NCBI GenBank assembly: GCA_964392415.1
Contig: CAYMPL010000001.1
Coordinates: 1 to 64,000 of the forward strand
Origin: CAYJMQ01 sp964392415
Lineage (GTDB): Bacteria; Bdellovibrionota; JACOXK01; 2-02-FULL-40-11
Length of the DNA: 64,000 nucleotides
Direction: 5' to 3'
Position 1 is the first letter of the stretch. Every line of letters begins with the position of its first letter. A model generated the notes under the pieces. It was given only the letters and a program-made list of their open reading frames with translations. It was not told where the DNA came from and did no database searches. Below, piece after piece: positions 41,263 to 51,167 of this stretch. The position numbers and the translations under genes are program-made.

Positions 41263-42390
41263 CTATCGCTCAGCGATCGGAATATACGATAAATTCTTTG
41301 GCCCGGTATAGTCGCAATCGGGGCGAATAATGCGGTTGTCTACCATCTGCTCAATCACATGGGCGCACCAGCCGGCGATCCGGGAGATCGCAAAGACCGG
41401 CGTAAAGAGAATTTCAGGGATTTCCATTAATTTATAGAGAGCGCCTGAAAAGAAATCGACATTGGGCCAGAGGTATTTCCCCTTTTTTGTGATTTCACGC
41501 TGAACGATCTCTTCGATTTTTTTAAGAAGTTCATAATATTTAGTATTATTTTTCTTTTTTGAGAGGGTGGCGAGCATCTCTTCAAGCACATAAGATCTGG
41601 GGTCTTTCACCTGATAAACCCGGTGCCCCATTCCCATAATTTTTTCTTTCCGGGAGAGTTTTTCCTGGATCCACGGTTCCACCTGATCCGGGCTTTTGAT
41701 TTCAGATATCATTTTTAAAACTTTTTCATTGGCCCCTCCATGCAGCGGACCATACAGGGCGCCAACGGCTGCCGATATAGATGCGTGAAGCGATGGCAGA
41801 GACGACGCAACAACGCGGGCTGTGAAGGTAGAGACGTTAAAACTGTGTTCCGCGTGAAGCACGAGACAGGTATCAAACATCTGTGCCTCCAGAGGATCCG
41901 GGACATTCCCCGTGATCATGTATAAGAAGTTTGCGCTGTGATCGAGCTTCGGATGCGGGGAGATAATTTTTTGTTTCTGCTTTGAACGCCAGCAGGCTGC
42001 GACAATCGTTGGGAATTGCGCAATAAGTTCGATGGAGCGCTCTTCAATTTTTTCAATCTTTTTGGGATCCATCGTTTCATGCGTTCCCATGGCGGACGTA
42101 ATTGTCTGAAGCAGCTCCATCGGATGGGCAGCCGTTGGTAAAATGCGGATGATTTTTAAAATCTCACGCGGAAGCTTTCTCTTTTTTTTTACGGTATCGG
42201 CGAATGTTTTAAGCTCTTGCCGGTTTGGAAGCGATCCAAAGAGGAGAAGATGCGATGTTTCCAGATAGTTTGAATTTTTTGCAAGGACATCAATCGGGTA
42301 TCCCCGGTACATGAGAACCCCATTGGTACCATCTACAAAGCCGATTTTTGACTCGCCAGCGACGACTCCCTGCAGGCCCTGATTTACCAT
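41263..42390 (-). CDS. gltA: Citrate synthase
   Basis: 375 residues from the ATG at 42390, which gives the normal opening MVNQGLQGVVAGESKIGFVDG, preceded by GGTGA. The frame is open to a TTG at 42474, but that adds 28 unrelated residues. Active-site pieces: LHAEHSFNVSTFTARV, GPLHGGANEKVLKM (His), MGMGHRVYQVKDPR (His) and NVDFFSGALYKLM (Asp). It makes citrate from oxaloacetate and acetyl-CoA. 2-Methylcitrate synthase belongs to the same family and cannot be excluded. It is divergent from cysD. Confidence 0.94.
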   Translation of the reverse strand: MVNQGLQGVVAGESKIGFVDGTNGVLMYRGYPIDVLAKNSNYLETSHLLLFGSLPNRQELKTFADTVKKKRKLPREILKIIRILPTAAHPMELLQTITSAMGTHETMDPKKIEKIEERSIELIAQFPTIVAACWRSKQKQKIISPHPKLDHSANFLYMITGNVPDPLEAQMFDTCLVLHAEHSFNVSTFTARVVASSLPSLHASISAAVGALYGPLHGGANEKVLKMISEIKSPDQVEPWIQEKLSRKEKIMGMGHRVYQVKDPRSYVLEEMLATLSKKKNNTKYYELLKKIEEIVQREITKKGKYLWPNVDFFSGALYKLMEIPEILFTPVFAISRIAGWCAHVIEQMVDNRIIRPDCDYTGPKNLSYIPIAER

Positions 42391-42517
42391 AGATTCACCA
42401 TAGCGCCTCAAACCGTACCACAGGCCGATGTCAAATTTCAACATATTCTGGCTCATATTATTCTGGCTAAACAATATATTTGCTAAAATCGCCGTCTGAT
42501 ATAAATTGGGAAATTCG

Positions 42518-43423
42518 ATGGAAAACTACAGGATTCCATATCTCAGGGAGCTCGAGTCCGAGAGTATTTATATTATTCGCGAGGCTCAAGCTGAATTTAA
42601 GAATCCGGTCATGCTCTATTCGATCGGCAAAGATTCGTCTGTGATGCTTCATCTGGCAAGAAAGGCCTTTGCGCCTGGCAAGATTCCTTTTCCTCTCCTG
42701 CATATCGATACGGGTTACAAATTCAGAGAGATGATTGAGTTTCGGGATTATTATACGAAAAAAATAGGGATTCGGCTGCTCGTTGAACGAAATGAAGAAA
42801 TGATCGCCAAGGGGATGCACCCTTCTCTCTATGGAACCGATCGATGCTGTGGTTTTTTAAAAACAAAGGCGCTGCTTTCCGCCCTTTCAAAACACAGATT
42901 TGATGCAGCCTTTGGGGGGGCCAGGCGTGAAGAAGAAAAATCGAGGGCGAAAGAGAGAATATTTTCCGTTCGAAATGAATTTGGCGTCTGGGATCCCAAA
43001 AATCAGAGGCCGGAGCTTTGGCATCTCTACAACTGCAAGTTAAGGGGGGAAGAGACGATGCGTGTTTTCCCCCTCTCAAACTGGACGGAGGGGGATGTCT
43101 GGGACTACATCAAATTGGAAAATATCGAAGTGGTCCCTTTGTATTTCGCCAAAGAGCGTCCAATCGTCAGGCGAAGGGGGATGGTTATTCCGGTAGATGA
43201 GTCAACGCATTTAAAAACAGATGAAAAAATAGAGAAAAAAATGATTCGTTTCCGGTCGCTTGGCTGTTCCCCCTGCACAGGGGCGATCGAATCAAAAGCG
43301 GCAACGATTGATGAGATTTTGATGGAAGTGCTGGAAACGAAAAAATCGGAGAGAGAAAATCGGGTGATCGATTTTGGATCTGATAGTTCAATGGAAGAGA
43401 AAAAGAGAGAGGGATATTTTTAA
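42518..43423 (+). CDS. cysD: Sulfate adenylyltransferase subunit 2
   Basis: 301 residues from the ATG at 42518 (a TTG at 42506 is in frame). PP-loop YSIGKDSSVMLHLARKAF, FPLLHIDTGYKF, FGGARREEEKSRAKERIFS and WTEGDVWDYI are CysD hallmarks. With CysN it makes APS from sulfate and ATP. It starts an eight-gene plus-strand run of small gaps and overlaps reaching recJ at 51063. Confidence 0.96.
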   Translation: MENYRIPYLRELESESIYIIREAQAEFKNPVMLYSIGKDSSVMLHLARKAFAPGKIPFPLLHIDTGYKFREMIEFRDYYTKKIGIRLLVERNEEMIAKGMHPSLYGTDRCCGFLKTKALLSALSKHRFDAAFGGARREEEKSRAKERIFSVRNEFGVWDPKNQRPELWHLYNCKLRGEETMRVFPLSNWTEGDVWDYIKLENIEVVPLYFAKERPIVRRRGMVIPVDESTHLKTDEKIEKKMIRFRSLGCSPCTGAIESKAATIDEILMEVLETKKSERENRVIDFGSDSSMEEKKREGYF

Positions 43424-43425
43424 GG

Positions 43426-44721
43426 ATGGGATTTCCAATATCGGATCGGGAATTATTAAGGCTTACCACCGCGGGGAGCGTCGATGATGGAAAATCGACC
43501 CTGATGGGGCGGCTCCTTCATGACTGCAGCAAAGTTTATGAAGATCAGCTGGAGGCGGCCCGTCAGACAAGCCTGCGAAAAGGGAATTCGGAGGTCGATC
43601 TTTCGCTTCTGATGGATGGGCTCTCTTCCGAGCGTGAGCAGGGGATTACCATAGATGTTGCCTATCGTTATTTTACGACGCCGAAACGGAGATTCATTAT
43701 TGCCGATGTCCCTGGACACGAACAATATACAAGGAATATGGTGACCGGCGCTTCGAACGCCCATCTTGCGGTCATTCTTATCGATATAACGAAAGGGTTT
43801 CTCTTTCAGGCCAAACGGCATCTGGTCATTGCAACGCTTCTTCAGACGCCGCATCTTCTGATTGCGATGAATAAAATGGATCTCATCGGCTATGACGAAG
43901 GTGTTTATGAAAAAATAAAAGGCGAGATTTCGCAGTTTGTTTCGAAATTGGGCGTGAGGGATCTTCAGTTTATTCCCATGTCTTCTCTTAAGGGGGACAT
44001 GGTTGTGAAACGGCACGATCAGATGGATTGGTATGGGGGGTATACGCTGCTTCATTATTTGGAGAACCTTCACATATCGAGTGACCGGAATCTCATCGAT
44101 TTCAGATTTCCTGTTCAGCTTGTCATCCGCCCGGATGCTTCTTTTAGAGGTTATGCGGGGAGAATCGAAGGGGGGGTGATTCATCTGGGGGATGACATTG
44201 TCTCTCTCCCTTCCGGGAAAAAATCGAAAATCAGATCTATTTTAACCCCTGAAGGGGAAAAAACATACGCTTTTACCCCCCAGTCTGTGACACTTGTGTT
44301 GGAAGATGAAATTGATGCGAGTCGCGGGGATATGTTTGTGAGGCCAGAGAATATTCCGGATATTTCTCATGAATTTCAGGCGGCTGTTTTTTGGATGTCT
44401 GAGAGTCCTTTTGTCGAAAAAAAGAGCTATCTCATCAAACAGGGGACAAAAATAACCCGCGGTTATGCCAGTGAGCTGAGGTACCGGATTGACATCGGCG
44501 ATCTCCATCGAAAAGAAGCAAAAGAACTGGCCTGTAACGAGGTGGGAAGGACGTTTATAAAAACCCATGAGCCGCTGATGTTTGATCCCTATGCGAAAAA
44601 CAGAAACACGGGCTGCTTTATTTTTATCGATGAACTGACTTATGAGACCGCAGGCGTCGGCATCATCTGGCACCGCTTTGCAAAATCGGATCACCTACAG
44701 TATCAGGAATTTAAGTCATGA
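43426..44721 (+). CDS. cysN: Sulfate adenylyltransferase subunit 1 (GTPase)
   Basis: 431 residues. G1 TAGSVDDGKSTLMGRLL, the EREQGITIDVAYRYF switch, G3 DVPGHEQYTRNMVTGAS and G4 MNKMDL, then EF-Tu-like beta domains. Its GTPase drives APS formation by CysD. It lacks the APS-kinase fusion of CysNC and is instead followed by a separate cysC with an ATGA overlap. Confidence 0.96.
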   Translation: MGFPISDRELLRLTTAGSVDDGKSTLMGRLLHDCSKVYEDQLEAARQTSLRKGNSEVDLSLLMDGLSSEREQGITIDVAYRYFTTPKRRFIIADVPGHEQYTRNMVTGASNAHLAVILIDITKGFLFQAKRHLVIATLLQTPHLLIAMNKMDLIGYDEGVYEKIKGEISQFVSKLGVRDLQFIPMSSLKGDMVVKRHDQMDWYGGYTLLHYLENLHISSDRNLIDFRFPVQLVIRPDASFRGYAGRIEGGVIHLGDDIVSLPSGKKSKIRSILTPEGEKTYAFTPQSVTLVLEDEIDASRGDMFVRPENIPDISHEFQAAVFWMSESPFVEKKSYLIKQGTKITRGYASELRYRIDIGDLHRKEAKELACNEVGRTFIKTHEPLMFDPYAKNRNTGCFIFIDELTYETAGVGIIWHRFAKSDHLQYQEFKS

Positions 44722-45308
44722 CAAAAAACGACACCCGTCATTCCGACCCAGAGCGCAGCGAAGGGGAGGAATCTCAGCATGGCGCTGTTCTTTGGTTTAC
44801 CGGTCTTTCCGGCGCGGGGAAGACCACGATTGCCACTTATCTTTTGGAATTTTTTCAGAAAAAGGGAATTCGTTCAGAACTTCTCGATGGCGATGTGATG
44901 CGTAAAATGATCAGCCGTGATTTGGGTTTTTCAAAAGAAGATCGGGATAGAAATGTCGAACGCGCGGCTTATGTGGCAGGTCTTTTGAGCAAACAGGGGG
45001 TGATTGTGCTTGCGACTTTGATTTCCCCTTATCGCAGTCACCGTGACAGGGCGCGTTCTATGATCGGGAATTTTATCGAAATTTATGTGAAGGCGCCTCT
45101 TCATCTCTGTGAAAAGAGAGATGTGAAAGGGCTCTATCGGCTGGCGAGAGGGGGTGAAATTTCAAATTTCACCGGAATCTCAGATCCTTATGAAGAACCG
45201 GAGTCTCCGGATCTCGTCATCCCGACAGATCGATGCACGGTAGAAGAGGGGGTTGGGATGGTTATTCAACATCTGACAGATCGGGGAATTTTGGCTCAAG
45301 ATGTTTGA
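44718..45308 (+). CDS. cysC: Adenylylsulfate (APS) kinase with repeat-derived N-terminus
   Basis: 196 residues. Walker A FTGLSGAGKTTIATYL, LDGDVMR, DRDRNVERAAYVAGLL, ISPYRSHRDRARSM and FTGISDPYEEPESPDL are standard APS kinase motifs. It phosphorylates APS to PAPS. The first about 20 residues (including RHSDPERSEGEES) are encoded by a copy of the dispersed repeat, inserted between the coupled start codon and the P-loop domain. No PAPS reductase is in the window. Confidence 0.95.
   Translation: MTKNDTRHSDPERSEGEESQHGAVLWFTGLSGAGKTTIATYLLEFFQKKGIRSELLDGDVMRKMISRDLGFSKEDRDRNVERAAYVAGLLSKQGVIVLATLISPYRSHRDRARSMIGNFIEIYVKAPLHLCEKRDVKGLYRLARGGEISNFTGISDPYEEPESPDLVIPTDRCTVEEGVGMVIQHLTDRGILAQDV
44737..44776. 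repeat. Dispersed repeat at the cysC N-terminus (copy 11)
   Basis: GTCATTCCGACCCAGAGCGC then GAAGGGGAGGAATCTC, translated in frame just after the start codon. Confidence 0.82.
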
Positions 45309-46419
45309 ATTCAAAGTAGAAGCAACCGATGGAAAAGCGAGAGTCGCTAAGTTTACAACCCCCCATGGGATTGTAGAAACCCCTGTTTTTATGCCGGTCG
45401 GCACACAGGCAACCGTTAAAGCCATGGATCCCTGCGAACTCGAAGAGATCGGCGTTACGATGATTCTTAGCAATACCTATCACCTGATGCTTCGTCCCGG
45501 GAGTTCAACGATTCAAAAATGTGGCGGGCTTCACCGTTTTATGAATTGGACGCGGCCCATTCTCACAGACAGCGGCGGCTATCAGGTTTTTAGTCACGCA
45601 AAGCTTAGAGAAATACGGCAGGACGGTGTGATGTTTCAGTCGTATCTCGATGGAGAAAAAATATGGCTGACCCCCGAGAGAGCGATTGGGATTCAAGAAG
45701 AGTTGGGGGCCGATATCATGATGTGTTTTGATGAGTGTCCCCCCTATCCGGCAACGAGAAAGGAGATCGAAACATCACTCGATCTTTCGTTACAGTGGGC
45801 CTACCGCTGCAGGGAAGCCCACATCGATTCAAATAAGAATCCGAATCAAGCCCTTTTTGGCGTCATTCATGGCGGGGTTTATCTAGATTTGCGGGAGAGA
45901 TCTTTAAAGGAAATGATGAAGATTGATTTTGATGGCTATGCATTGGGGGGGCTGAGTGTGGGTGAGGATGCCAAGACAATGCTTGACGTCGTCAGGCATA
46001 TTGCTTCGCAAATGCCTGACGATCGACCACGATACCTGATGGGGGTGGGAACGCCTGAAGATATTTTGGAAGCGGTCTGTCAAGGGATCGATCTCTTTGA
46101 TTGTGTTCTTCCGACGCGCAATGCGAGAAATGGCGGGCTCTTTACTTCTTTTGGCAAAATGAATATTTCAAACCAATGTTATAAGGATGATCCAAATCCG
46201 ATCGACCCAGAATGTGACTGCTATACTTGTAAGCATTATTCACGGGCTTATCTGCGTCATCTTTTTATGAGTCAGGAGATCTTATCGGCCAGATTAAACA
46301 CTTTACACAATCTTTTCTTTTATGTTAGGTTCATGCGCCAACTTCGGGAAGCAATTCAGGCAGGGGGCCTGGAACTGTTCCGGAAGGCATTTTACGATAA
46401 AAGGAGTCAGAGCGAATGA
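45301..46419 (+). CDS. tgt: Queuine tRNA-ribosyltransferase
   Basis: 372 residues. LTDSGGYQVFS with the active-site region, MMCFDECPPYPAT, ALGGLSVGE, FDCVLPTRNARNGGLF with the nucleophile Asp, and a zinc site DPECDCYTCKHYSRAYLRHL. It exchanges guanine 34 for preQ1 in tRNAs with GUN anticodons. It overlaps cysC by eight bases and yajC by four. A tgt-yajC-secD-secF order is common. The preQ1 genes queD, folE2 and queC lie 5 kb downstream. Confidence 0.96.
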   Translation: MFEFKVEATDGKARVAKFTTPHGIVETPVFMPVGTQATVKAMDPCELEEIGVTMILSNTYHLMLRPGSSTIQKCGGLHRFMNWTRPILTDSGGYQVFSHAKLREIRQDGVMFQSYLDGEKIWLTPERAIGIQEELGADIMMCFDECPPYPATRKEIETSLDLSLQWAYRCREAHIDSNKNPNQALFGVIHGGVYLDLRERSLKEMMKIDFDGYALGGLSVGEDAKTMLDVVRHIASQMPDDRPRYLMGVGTPEDILEAVCQGIDLFDCVLPTRNARNGGLFTSFGKMNISNQCYKDDPNPIDPECDCYTCKHYSRAYLRHLFMSQEILSARLNTLHNLFFYVRFMRQLREAIQAGGLELFRKAFYDKRSQSE

Positions 46420-46727
46420 TTTCAATTGCGTTTGCACAGAGCGTCCCGGCTGCCACGGGCAACGGCGGACTTTTGAATATGCTCATGCCTTTGGCGCTGA
46501 TGTTTCTTGTTTTTTATTTTCTTCTGATCCGCCCTCAGCAAAAAAGGTCGAAACAGCATCAGGAAGTTCTAAAAAACTTAAAAAGAGGGGATGAAGTTGT
46601 GACTGCGAGCGGTATTCATGGAACCATCGATGGTCTTACCGATACTGTCCTGACATTGGAAGTTGCGAATAACGTTAAAATCAAGGTAGATCGTCATCAG
46701 GTGGCCCGCGTTTCTAAAGGGTCCTAA
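46416..46727 (+). CDS. yajC: Preprotein translocase subunit YajC
   Basis: 103 residues. One membrane helix (LMPLALMFLVFYFLLI) followed by RPQQKRSKQHQEVLKNLKRG and DEVVTASGIHGTIDGL, the YajC signature. It joins SecDF at the Sec translocon. It lies between tgt and secD. Confidence 0.95.
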   Translation: MISIAFAQSVPAATGNGGLLNMLMPLALMFLVFYFLLIRPQQKRSKQHQEVLKNLKRGDEVVTASGIHGTIDGLTDTVLTLEVANNVKIKVDRHQVARVSKGS

Positions 46728-46731
46728 TTCA

Positions 46732-48453
46732 ATGGGAAGGACATGGTGGGTTAAGGTTGCTTTTGTTCTTTTGCTGATTGTTCTGAGTGTTGTCTATGTC
46801 GTTCCCTCTTTCTGGCCTTCAGCGGTAACAGATCAAAAAATTCCGTCCTGGGGCCGTTTTTTCATTCCAAAAAATCGTGTTCATATGGGCCTCGATCTTC
46901 AAGGGGGGCTTCATATTGTGATGGGGATCGATCCCAAAAAAGTCCTTACAGAATATGCTGATTTTAGCCTTGAGGAGATGAAAGAGGATCTCAGCAAAAG
47001 CATTTCTCCCGCAATCGATGTTTCCCGCGAACCGAACAGCACGAATATTCTAGTGAAATACAGTCCTTCCGACGATGTGAAAAAGATCCGGAAAGAGGTT
47101 CGGAAGTACGCTTTTTTCGAAATTATCGACCAGGGGGAGAATCAATTGACTCTCGGTTTTTCAAGACAAGAGGCAAATTTTCTGCTCAAACGGGCTGTCG
47201 ACCAGTCGATTGAGGCGATCCGGAATCGCATTGACGAATTTGGGGTATCAGAGCCATCTATTCAATCTGAAGGGACCGACCGGCTCATCGTACAGCTCCC
47301 CGGTGTGCAGGATCCTGAGCGCGCCAAAGAACTCATTGGGCGGACGGCGAAATTGGAATTCAAAGTGGTTGACGATTCCAAAAGTCCGCTTGAGGTTTCT
47401 TCCATCGTTGCCAAAGTCGAAGACCAGAAAAAGATCAAGTTTATCTCCGGGAAAGGAAAGTTTTCAGATTATACTTTGGCCATCAATCAGGGGGCTTTGG
47501 GGCAGATTCCCGTCGATTCGGAGATCGCGTTTGAAAAAAAGGTTGAACCTCAAACACAAAATGTCTCCTGGTTCCCTTATCTTTTAAAGAAAAAAGTCGA
47601 TGTGACGGGCGATTTTGTGCGCGATGCGCGTGTAAATCAGGATCCGCAGACCAATGAATATATTGTGGAGCTTACCTTTAGCGCGCAGGGGGGGAGGCGC
47701 TTTGCGGAGCTGACCGAGAAAAATGTGAAAAAACAACTTGCGATTGTTCTTGATGGCATTGTCCATTCCGCCCCTGTCATTAATGAAAAGATTCCCTCTG
47801 GAAGAGCGCGTATTACCTTTGGCCGCTCAGATGATCCGGCCGCACTTTTGAAAGAAGCGCAAGATACAGCTCTTGTTCTTCGCGCCGGGGCGCTCCCGAC
47901 AACGATTGAACTTCTTGAAGAAAGAACGGTGGGGCCGTCGCTCGGCGCTGATTCGATTGCAAAAGGGAAAAAGGCGAGCGTCATCGGCCTCATTTTGGTT
48001 ATTGTGTTTATGGTTGCTTATTATCGCCTTTCAGGTGTTGTCGCCAATACGGCGCTTCTTTTAAACATCTTATTTATGATGGCGGTTCTTGCCATTTTCG
48101 ATGCGACACTGACCCTTCCTGGAATTGCGGGAATTGCTCTGACGATCGGGATGGCGGTCGATGCGAATGTCTTGATCTTTGAGAGGATCCGGGAAGAGTT
48201 GCGGCTCAATAAATCGTCGCGAGCTGCTATTGAAGCCGGCTTTTCAAAGGCATGGGGGACGATCTTTGACTCGAATCTCACAACACTGATAGCTGCCTTG
48301 GCGCTTCTTTCGGAAGGGACGGGCCCTGTGAAAGGTTTTGCGGTAACGCTTTCTATTGGGATCTGTTGCAGTATGTTTACCGCTGTTTTTGTGGCGCGCA
48401 TCATTTTTGAATTTCTATTGGCAAAAGTAAATCCGGCAAGGGTGAGTATTTGA
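46732..48453 (+). CDS. secD: Protein translocase subunit SecD
   Basis: 573 residues. The first helix is near the N-terminus, then LDLQGGLHIVMGID, a large periplasmic region (IEAIRNRIDEFGVSEPSIQ, DRLIVQLPGV) and six helices in all, with TIGMAVDANVLIFERIREE in the fourth/fifth region. It uses the proton gradient to pull proteins through SecYEG. secF follows after one base. Confidence 0.96.
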   Translation: MGRTWWVKVAFVLLLIVLSVVYVVPSFWPSAVTDQKIPSWGRFFIPKNRVHMGLDLQGGLHIVMGIDPKKVLTEYADFSLEEMKEDLSKSISPAIDVSREPNSTNILVKYSPSDDVKKIRKEVRKYAFFEIIDQGENQLTLGFSRQEANFLLKRAVDQSIEAIRNRIDEFGVSEPSIQSEGTDRLIVQLPGVQDPERAKELIGRTAKLEFKVVDDSKSPLEVSSIVAKVEDQKKIKFISGKGKFSDYTLAINQGALGQIPVDSEIAFEKKVEPQTQNVSWFPYLLKKKVDVTGDFVRDARVNQDPQTNEYIVELTFSAQGGRRFAELTEKNVKKQLAIVLDGIVHSAPVINEKIPSGRARITFGRSDDPAALLKEAQDTALVLRAGALPTTIELLEERTVGPSLGADSIAKGKKASVIGLILVIVFMVAYYRLSGVVANTALLLNILFMMAVLAIFDATLTLPGIAGIALTIGMAVDANVLIFERIREELRLNKSSRAAIEAGFSKAWGTIFDSNLTTLIAALALLSEGTGPVKGFAVTLSIGICCSMFTAVFVARIIFEFLLAKVNPARVSI

Positions 48454-48454
48454 T

Positions 48455-49363
48455 ATGGAGTTTTTAAAGAAAGAAACGCACTTTGATTTTATGGGAAAAA
48501 GGAATCTTTTTATTGGAATTTCTCTTGCCTTCATTGTTTTTAGCGCTCTTGTTTTTGTTACCAGAGGGCTTAAATTCGGGATCGATTTTGCGGGAGGCAC
48601 AGAGATTCAGGTGAAATTTTTAAAGCCGCTTGATTCTCTTCAAATCCGAAAATTGCTGACGGAGGCGGGATATCTCGATTCATCGGTGCAGCATTTCGGC
48701 AAAGAAGAATCCGGAGAATATCTGGTTCGTTTGGAGGAGAGCGGCAGTGGTTTTCAGTCAGTGGCGCAAAAACTTCTCCCTCTTTTTACGAGGGTGGTAG
48801 GAGAAGGGAACGCACAGATTGAAAAAGTTGAGATTGTGGGACCCCGGGTGGGTGGGGATTTAAAGAAACGAGGAGCTTGGGCGCTCTTCTATTCTCTTCT
48901 TGGAATTCTCATCTATGTGGCGATTCGGTTTGATTATCGTTTTTCACCGGGGGGCGTTGTCGCCTTGATTCATGATGTGATTATTTCTCTGGGTGTCTTT
49001 GCCTTTTTTGGCAAGCGTTTCGATCTTACGATTTTGGCCGCGGTTCTTACGATTATCGGATATTCTATTAATGATACGATTGTTATTTTCGACAGGATTC
49101 GGGAAAATATCAAAAAACACCAGGGGCTCGATATTGCCGCGATTGTCAATCGAAGCGTGAACGAGACATTGAGCCGGACGATTTTAACAGGTCTTACGAC
49201 GTTTTTTATGCTTCTCGCCCTTTTCTTCTTCGGAGGGGAAGTGATTCACGATTTTGCATTCATCATGCTTGTGGGGATGGTGGTCGGCACCTATTCCTCC
49301 ATATTTATTGCAAGCCCTGTTTTCCTTTATCTCCATCGAAGAACTGAAAAAAAGCTGTCGTGA
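48455..49363 (+). CDS. secF: Protein translocase subunit SecF
   Basis: 302 residues. FGIDFAGGTEIQVKF, then VGGDLKKRGAWALFYSLLGILIY and GYSINDTIVIFDRIREN in the membrane part. SecD/SecF are separate genes, as in most Gram-negatives. Its stop overlaps the GTG start of recJ. Confidence 0.96.
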   Translation: MEFLKKETHFDFMGKRNLFIGISLAFIVFSALVFVTRGLKFGIDFAGGTEIQVKFLKPLDSLQIRKLLTEAGYLDSSVQHFGKEESGEYLVRLEESGSGFQSVAQKLLPLFTRVVGEGNAQIEKVEIVGPRVGGDLKKRGAWALFYSLLGILIYVAIRFDYRFSPGGVVALIHDVIISLGVFAFFGKRFDLTILAAVLTIIGYSINDTIVIFDRIRENIKKHQGLDIAAIVNRSVNETLSRTILTGLTTFFMLLALFFFGGEVIHDFAFIMLVGMVVGTYSSIFIASPVFLYLHRRTEKKLS

Positions 49364-51063
49364 AAAAAAAGTGGGTCGTTCTTGAACCAAACCCAGATCT
49401 TGTTGATCATCTTTCAAAAGAACTCAATCTTTCCCCTGTGGTAAGCCAACTCCTTGTCAACCGTGGTATAGATGACATTTCAGAGGCTCGCCTTTTTTTG
49501 AATGGTGAACTGAAGGATCTCCCTTCCCCTTATCTCCTTAAAGATATGAAAAAAGCGGTATTGCGATTGGTTCGCGCCATTCAAAACCGCGAATCGATCT
49601 ATGTCTACGGCGATTATGACGTCGATGGTGTAACGGCAACCGCAAGCCTCCTCAATTTTTTTGAAGAGATCGGCGTTCGGGCAAATTTTCACATCCCCCA
49701 TCGTGTAAAAGAGGGGTATGGTCTGCATCGAAAAGCGCTCGAAGAAATCAGGGAAAAAGGGGGAAATGTTGTCATTACCGCCGATTGTGGCATTTCAAAT
49801 GTGGAAGAAGCCTATGCTGCCTCACAGCTTGGAATCGATCTTATTATTACCGATCATCATATTATTCCACCGAAGCTCCCCGAAGCGCATGCTGTTTTAA
49901 ATCCGCTTCGATCTGACAGTGATTATCCCGATACCCGGCTTTCAGGGGTGGGGGTTGTGTTTCAACTTTTGGTTGCGCTTCGGGCTGAATTGCGAAGCAT
50001 CGGTTATTTTCAGGGAAGAAGAGAGCCCCTCCTTAAAAATTATCTCGATCTGGTCGCATTGGGGACCATCGCTGATCTCGTGCCGCTTACCGGGGTCAAT
50101 CACATTCTGGTCCGTGAAGGTTTAAAAGTACTTTCATCCAGGAAGCGCGCGGGAATTAAATCTCTGGCGGAGGTGTCAGGAATTACCAAAGAGTCGATAG
50201 GAACGTATGAAGTTGGATTTCAGCTCGCGCCCAGACTCAATGCGGGGGGGAGGCTTGCTTCTGCGGAGCTGGGTGTGCGATTACTGACCAGTCACGACAC
50301 TTCAAAGACCCAATCTTTGGCGCGTGATCTCGATTCTGAAAACAGCAAACGCCGTTTTATTCAGGAAGAAATTCTCTACCAGGCAGTCTCTCAAGTCGAA
50401 AAATCGAGGATGATGCATCAAAAAACAATTGTTCTTTCTTCTCCTTCCTGGCATCCGGGGGTGATTGGCATTGTCGCTTCAAAACTGGTTGAAAAATATT
50501 ATCGGCCGACATTTCTTATTGCAGAAGGTGAAGAGATAGGGAAAGGGTCTGGACGAAGCATTGAGGCGCTCCATCTTCTGGATGCGATGAGAAAGATCTC
50601 AGATCTTTTTCAAACATTTGGGGGGCATAAAGCGGCTGCCGGTTTTTCGATTCAGGTCGGAAAAATTGAGGAACTGAAAAATCGATTTGAAGAGGTGGTC
50701 TCAGGGCTTTTGTCTGATGAGGATTTAATGCCCAAAGTCAGAATCGATGCAAAGATCGGTCTCAGTGAGGTGACGAAAGATCTCATCGAAGAGATTGAAA
50801 AACTGGGTCCTTTTGGAATGGGGAATCGGGAACCTGTTTTTTTAAATGATTCCTTCAGAATCGCCCGCTCTTCTCTCATCAGCCAAAAACATTTGAAACT
50901 TTTCATTGGAGAGAAGAGCGAACGGCTTGAAGCCATTGGATTTAATATGCCTGAATATTACCAGGATTCTTCAAAAATCCGCGCCATTCTTTTTACCCCG
51001 ACCATTCATCAATGGAATAATGAGGTATCGGTTCAATTAAAGTTAAAGGGAGTCGATTTTTAG
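49360..51063 (+). CDS. recJ: Single-stranded-DNA exonuclease RecJ
   Basis: 567 residues, GTG start overlapping the secF stop. The DHH phosphoesterase motifs are YVYGDYDVDGVTATA, TADCGISN and IITDHHI; the DHHA1 domain has GSGRSIEALHLLDAM and FGGHKAAAGFSI, and an OB-type domain ends the protein. It degrades DNA 5' to 3' in mismatch and recombination repair. Last gene of the cysD-recJ run. Confidence 0.95.
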   Translation: MKKKWVVLEPNPDLVDHLSKELNLSPVVSQLLVNRGIDDISEARLFLNGELKDLPSPYLLKDMKKAVLRLVRAIQNRESIYVYGDYDVDGVTATASLLNFFEEIGVRANFHIPHRVKEGYGLHRKALEEIREKGGNVVITADCGISNVEEAYAASQLGIDLIITDHHIIPPKLPEAHAVLNPLRSDSDYPDTRLSGVGVVFQLLVALRAELRSIGYFQGRREPLLKNYLDLVALGTIADLVPLTGVNHILVREGLKVLSSRKRAGIKSLAEVSGITKESIGTYEVGFQLAPRLNAGGRLASAELGVRLLTSHDTSKTQSLARDLDSENSKRRFIQEEILYQAVSQVEKSRMMHQKTIVLSSPSWHPGVIGIVASKLVEKYYRPTFLIAEGEEIGKGSGRSIEALHLLDAMRKISDLFQTFGGHKAAAGFSIQVGKIEELKNRFEEVVSGLLSDEDLMPKVRIDAKIGLSEVTKDLIEEIEKLGPFGMGNREPVFLNDSFRIARSSLISQKHLKLFIGEKSERLEAIGFNMPEYYQDSSKIRAILFTPTIHQWNNEVSVQLKLKGVDF

Positions 51064-51091
51064 TCGATACTGCGCGCTTGCTACTTAGAGC

Positions 51092-51120
51092 TTGACTTTA
51101 TGACGCGCCGTGTCTAGGTT
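51092..51120 (+). promoter_or_regulatory. Possible promoter before the phasin-like gene
   Basis: TTGACT (51092-51097), 17 bases, TAGGTT (51115-51120). The -10 box is poor. An inverted repeat ATCTGTT/AACAGAT (51127-51148) follows and could bind a regulator. Confidence 0.35.
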
Positions 51121-51167
51121 TTGGTGATCTGTTTAATTGTGAACAGATGAAAAAAGGAGTAACAAAC

